Assembly (NCBI GenBank): GCA_910578845.1
Contig: CAJTSL010000044.1
Location: 1-6,679, forward strand
Origin: an uncultured Lachnospiraceae bacterium
GTDB lineage: Bacteria; Bacillota; Clostridia; Lachnospirales; Lachnospiraceae
Length of the DNA stretch: 6,679 nt
Direction: 5' to 3'
Shown: positions 5,835 through 6,679 of the stretch, one piece after another
Position numbering within the stretch: the first letter of the stretch is position 1
How the letters are laid out: every line of letters starts with the position of its first letter
Program-made: the position numbers and the translations under genes
The notes under the pieces: model-generated
The model's database searches: none
Told to the model about the DNA's origin: nothing
The model's input: only the letters and a program-made list of their open reading frames with translations

Positions 5835-6679
5835 TCATTTCATTTGTAATATAAAGTAAAGCGTATCACACATTTGTAATTCCCCCAATTTTTGGGAATA
5901 TGCTCCATTTAATTCAGTACTGTTCAGACAATGCCACTTATTATGCCCACCCGGAATTCCTTTTGCTAACCACAAAAGGTGATTGGAAAGAGGGTACCGC
6001 TGTACCTGTTCCACCGATACTATATCATATTTCCCTATTGATTCTATGAGCATAGATAAACTTTTAATTGTATATAAATATAAATGCGCACTCCAATATG
6101 TAAAATCCGCAAACTCTTTACACTCATACAAAGATAATAATGCGTCATTTGCATTAGGAACCTCTATGACTAAATAACCATTTTCTGCTAAATGCTCACT
6201 AATTTTATTTAACCACTCCCGTGGATTGGACAAATGCTCAAATACATGAAACAATGTTATAATATCAAACTTGTCTTTAGCTTCATCAATTGTCTTGAAA
6301 CAGCAAAACCCATTCTTTTGCAAGTAATCTCTTTCAATTTTTCCCAGTTCAACCCCACAACAGGAAGCCGAGACTTCCGATATATATTTAAGAAATCCGC
6401 CAAAGCCACATCCAAAGTCTAATACCTTCTTGCCAAAGCAAAGCTCCTTTATCATTTCATATCGACGCATATCATCAGTCCGGCATAACTCCAATCTTTC
6501 TTCTACGTCAAGATCAGATAAATCATCAGTCTCATGCATAAACCCATTTTCATAGTCATTTTCTTTATCTATAGTGTCTAAAAACTTTGTCCCACAGTCA
6601 TGGCATTCATAAACATTTATCTTGTTATCGTCCCTAGTTCCTTCATGCGCCAAAACTACCCCCCCCCTGGCAAATTGGA
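5835..6679 (-). CDS. SAM-dependent methyltransferase with zinc-ribbon N-terminus, 5' partial and apparently frameshifted at a G9 tract
   Basis: The frame is open from the window edge to the stop at 5835, so the gene starts outside. Counting from the TTG at 6653, residues 16-21 (ECHDCG) are one half of a two-CxxC zinc ribbon; VLDFGCGFGG (77-86) is SAM motif I; E102 is the ribose-binding acidic residue; FHVFEHL (135-141) is the post-I region of Methyltransf_23; PLSNHLLWLAKGIPGGH (221-237) is a C-terminal block I recall from polysaccharide-cluster methyltransferases. It likely methylates a nucleotide sugar or glycan in the cytosol. Upstream of the G9 tract (6659-6667) the neighbouring frame reads PICQGG, consistent with the missing first CxxC (CPIC), but it then hits TGA at 6643-6645. 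Eight G would join CPICQGGVVLAHEGTRD in one frame. The frame break is therefore likely but rests on few visible residues. Confidence 0.8.
   Translation of the reverse strand, partial: QFARGGVVLAHEGTRDDNKINVYECHDCGTKFLDTIDKENDYENGFMHETDDLSDLDVEERLELCRTDDMRRYEMIKELCFGKKVLDFGCGFGGFLKYISEVSASCCGVELGKIERDYLQKNGFCCFKTIDEAKDKFDIITLFHVFEHLSNPREWLNKISEHLAENGYLVIEVPNANDALLSLYECKEFADFTYWSAHLYLYTIKSLSMLIESIGKYDIVSVEQVQRYPLSNHLLWLAKGIPGGHNKWHCLNSTELNGAYSQKLGELQMCDTLYFILQMK
6659..6667 (-). repeat. G9 tract near the 5' end of the zinc-ribbon methyltransferase
   Basis: Nine G on the coding strand. The zinc-ribbon half-site before it (PIC) and the second half after it (ECHDC) are in different frames; a tract of eight (or eleven) would put them together. 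It is the longest homopolymer of G or C in the window. Confidence 0.75.

Noticed and set aside
5983..6422. Two short plus-strand open frames opposite the zinc-ribbon methyltransferase
   Set aside because: No RBS or recognisable product, and fully covered by a well supported minus-strand gene.
6651..6653. TTG as the true start of the zinc-ribbon methyltransferase
   Set aside because: No Shine-Dalgarno spacing that fits, the frame is open upstream, and starting here would remove half of the zinc ribbon.
1..6679. CRISPR array, tRNA, rRNA or riboswitch
   Set aside because: No regularly spaced direct repeats, cloverleaf-like segments or conserved RNA motifs were seen on either strand.

Overview
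This is an AT-rich window with strong Shine-Dalgarno sites and some possible TTG starts. It looks like a low-GC Gram-positive genome, most likely a Clostridia/Lachnospiraceae-type gut anaerobe; this taxonomic guess is inference from codon and RBS style and the transposase type. All supported genes are on the minus strand. Read in transcription order (right to left), the window holds the distal part of a surface-glycan operon, followed by one end of an insertion sequence.

Layout, right to left: (A) 5835-6679, a SAM methyltransferase with a zinc-ribbon N-terminus, cut by the window edge; (B) 4610-5812, a formyltransferase joined to a PglD/NeuD-type acetyltransferase; (C) 3622-4587, a divergent Gfo/Idh/MocA oxidoreductase; (D) 2895-3607, a second SAM methyltransferase, frameshifted; (E) 2153-2872, a CMP-nonulosonate (sialic/legionaminic-type) cytidylyltransferase; (F) 664-2079, a capsule-synthesis (KpsC/KpsS-like) putative glycosyltransferase. 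Gaps A to E are only 14-22 nt, so these are probably one transcript; F follows after 73 nt. Positions 1-496 encode the N-terminal part of a DDE transposase with an extended -10 promoter.

Inferred logic: E activates a nine-carbon acidic sugar as its CMP form. B, C and the two methyltransferases decorate or modify the sugar or its precursors (N-formyl, N-acetyl, methyl, redox). F may transfer the activated sugar to a surface glycan such as capsule or glycosylated flagellin. The synthase and epimerase genes expected for such a pathway would lie upstream, outside the window.

The most notable signal is a set of coding-strand poly-G tracts inside these genes: G9 at 6659-6667 (gene A), G7 at 3466-3472 (gene D), G7 at 2043-2049 (gene F), plus GGGAGGGGG at the domain junction of gene B (5217-5225). 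A and D are each out of frame by exactly one G, and both are restored by a tract of eight. F is in frame, but a one-base slip would end it after 16-20 residues. At the B junction a one-base slip would separate the two domains into two overlapping or adjacent genes with a near-perfect internal RBS. This pattern fits slipped-strand phase variation (contingency loci) of a glycan-modification operon; homopolymer sequencing error is the main competing explanation.
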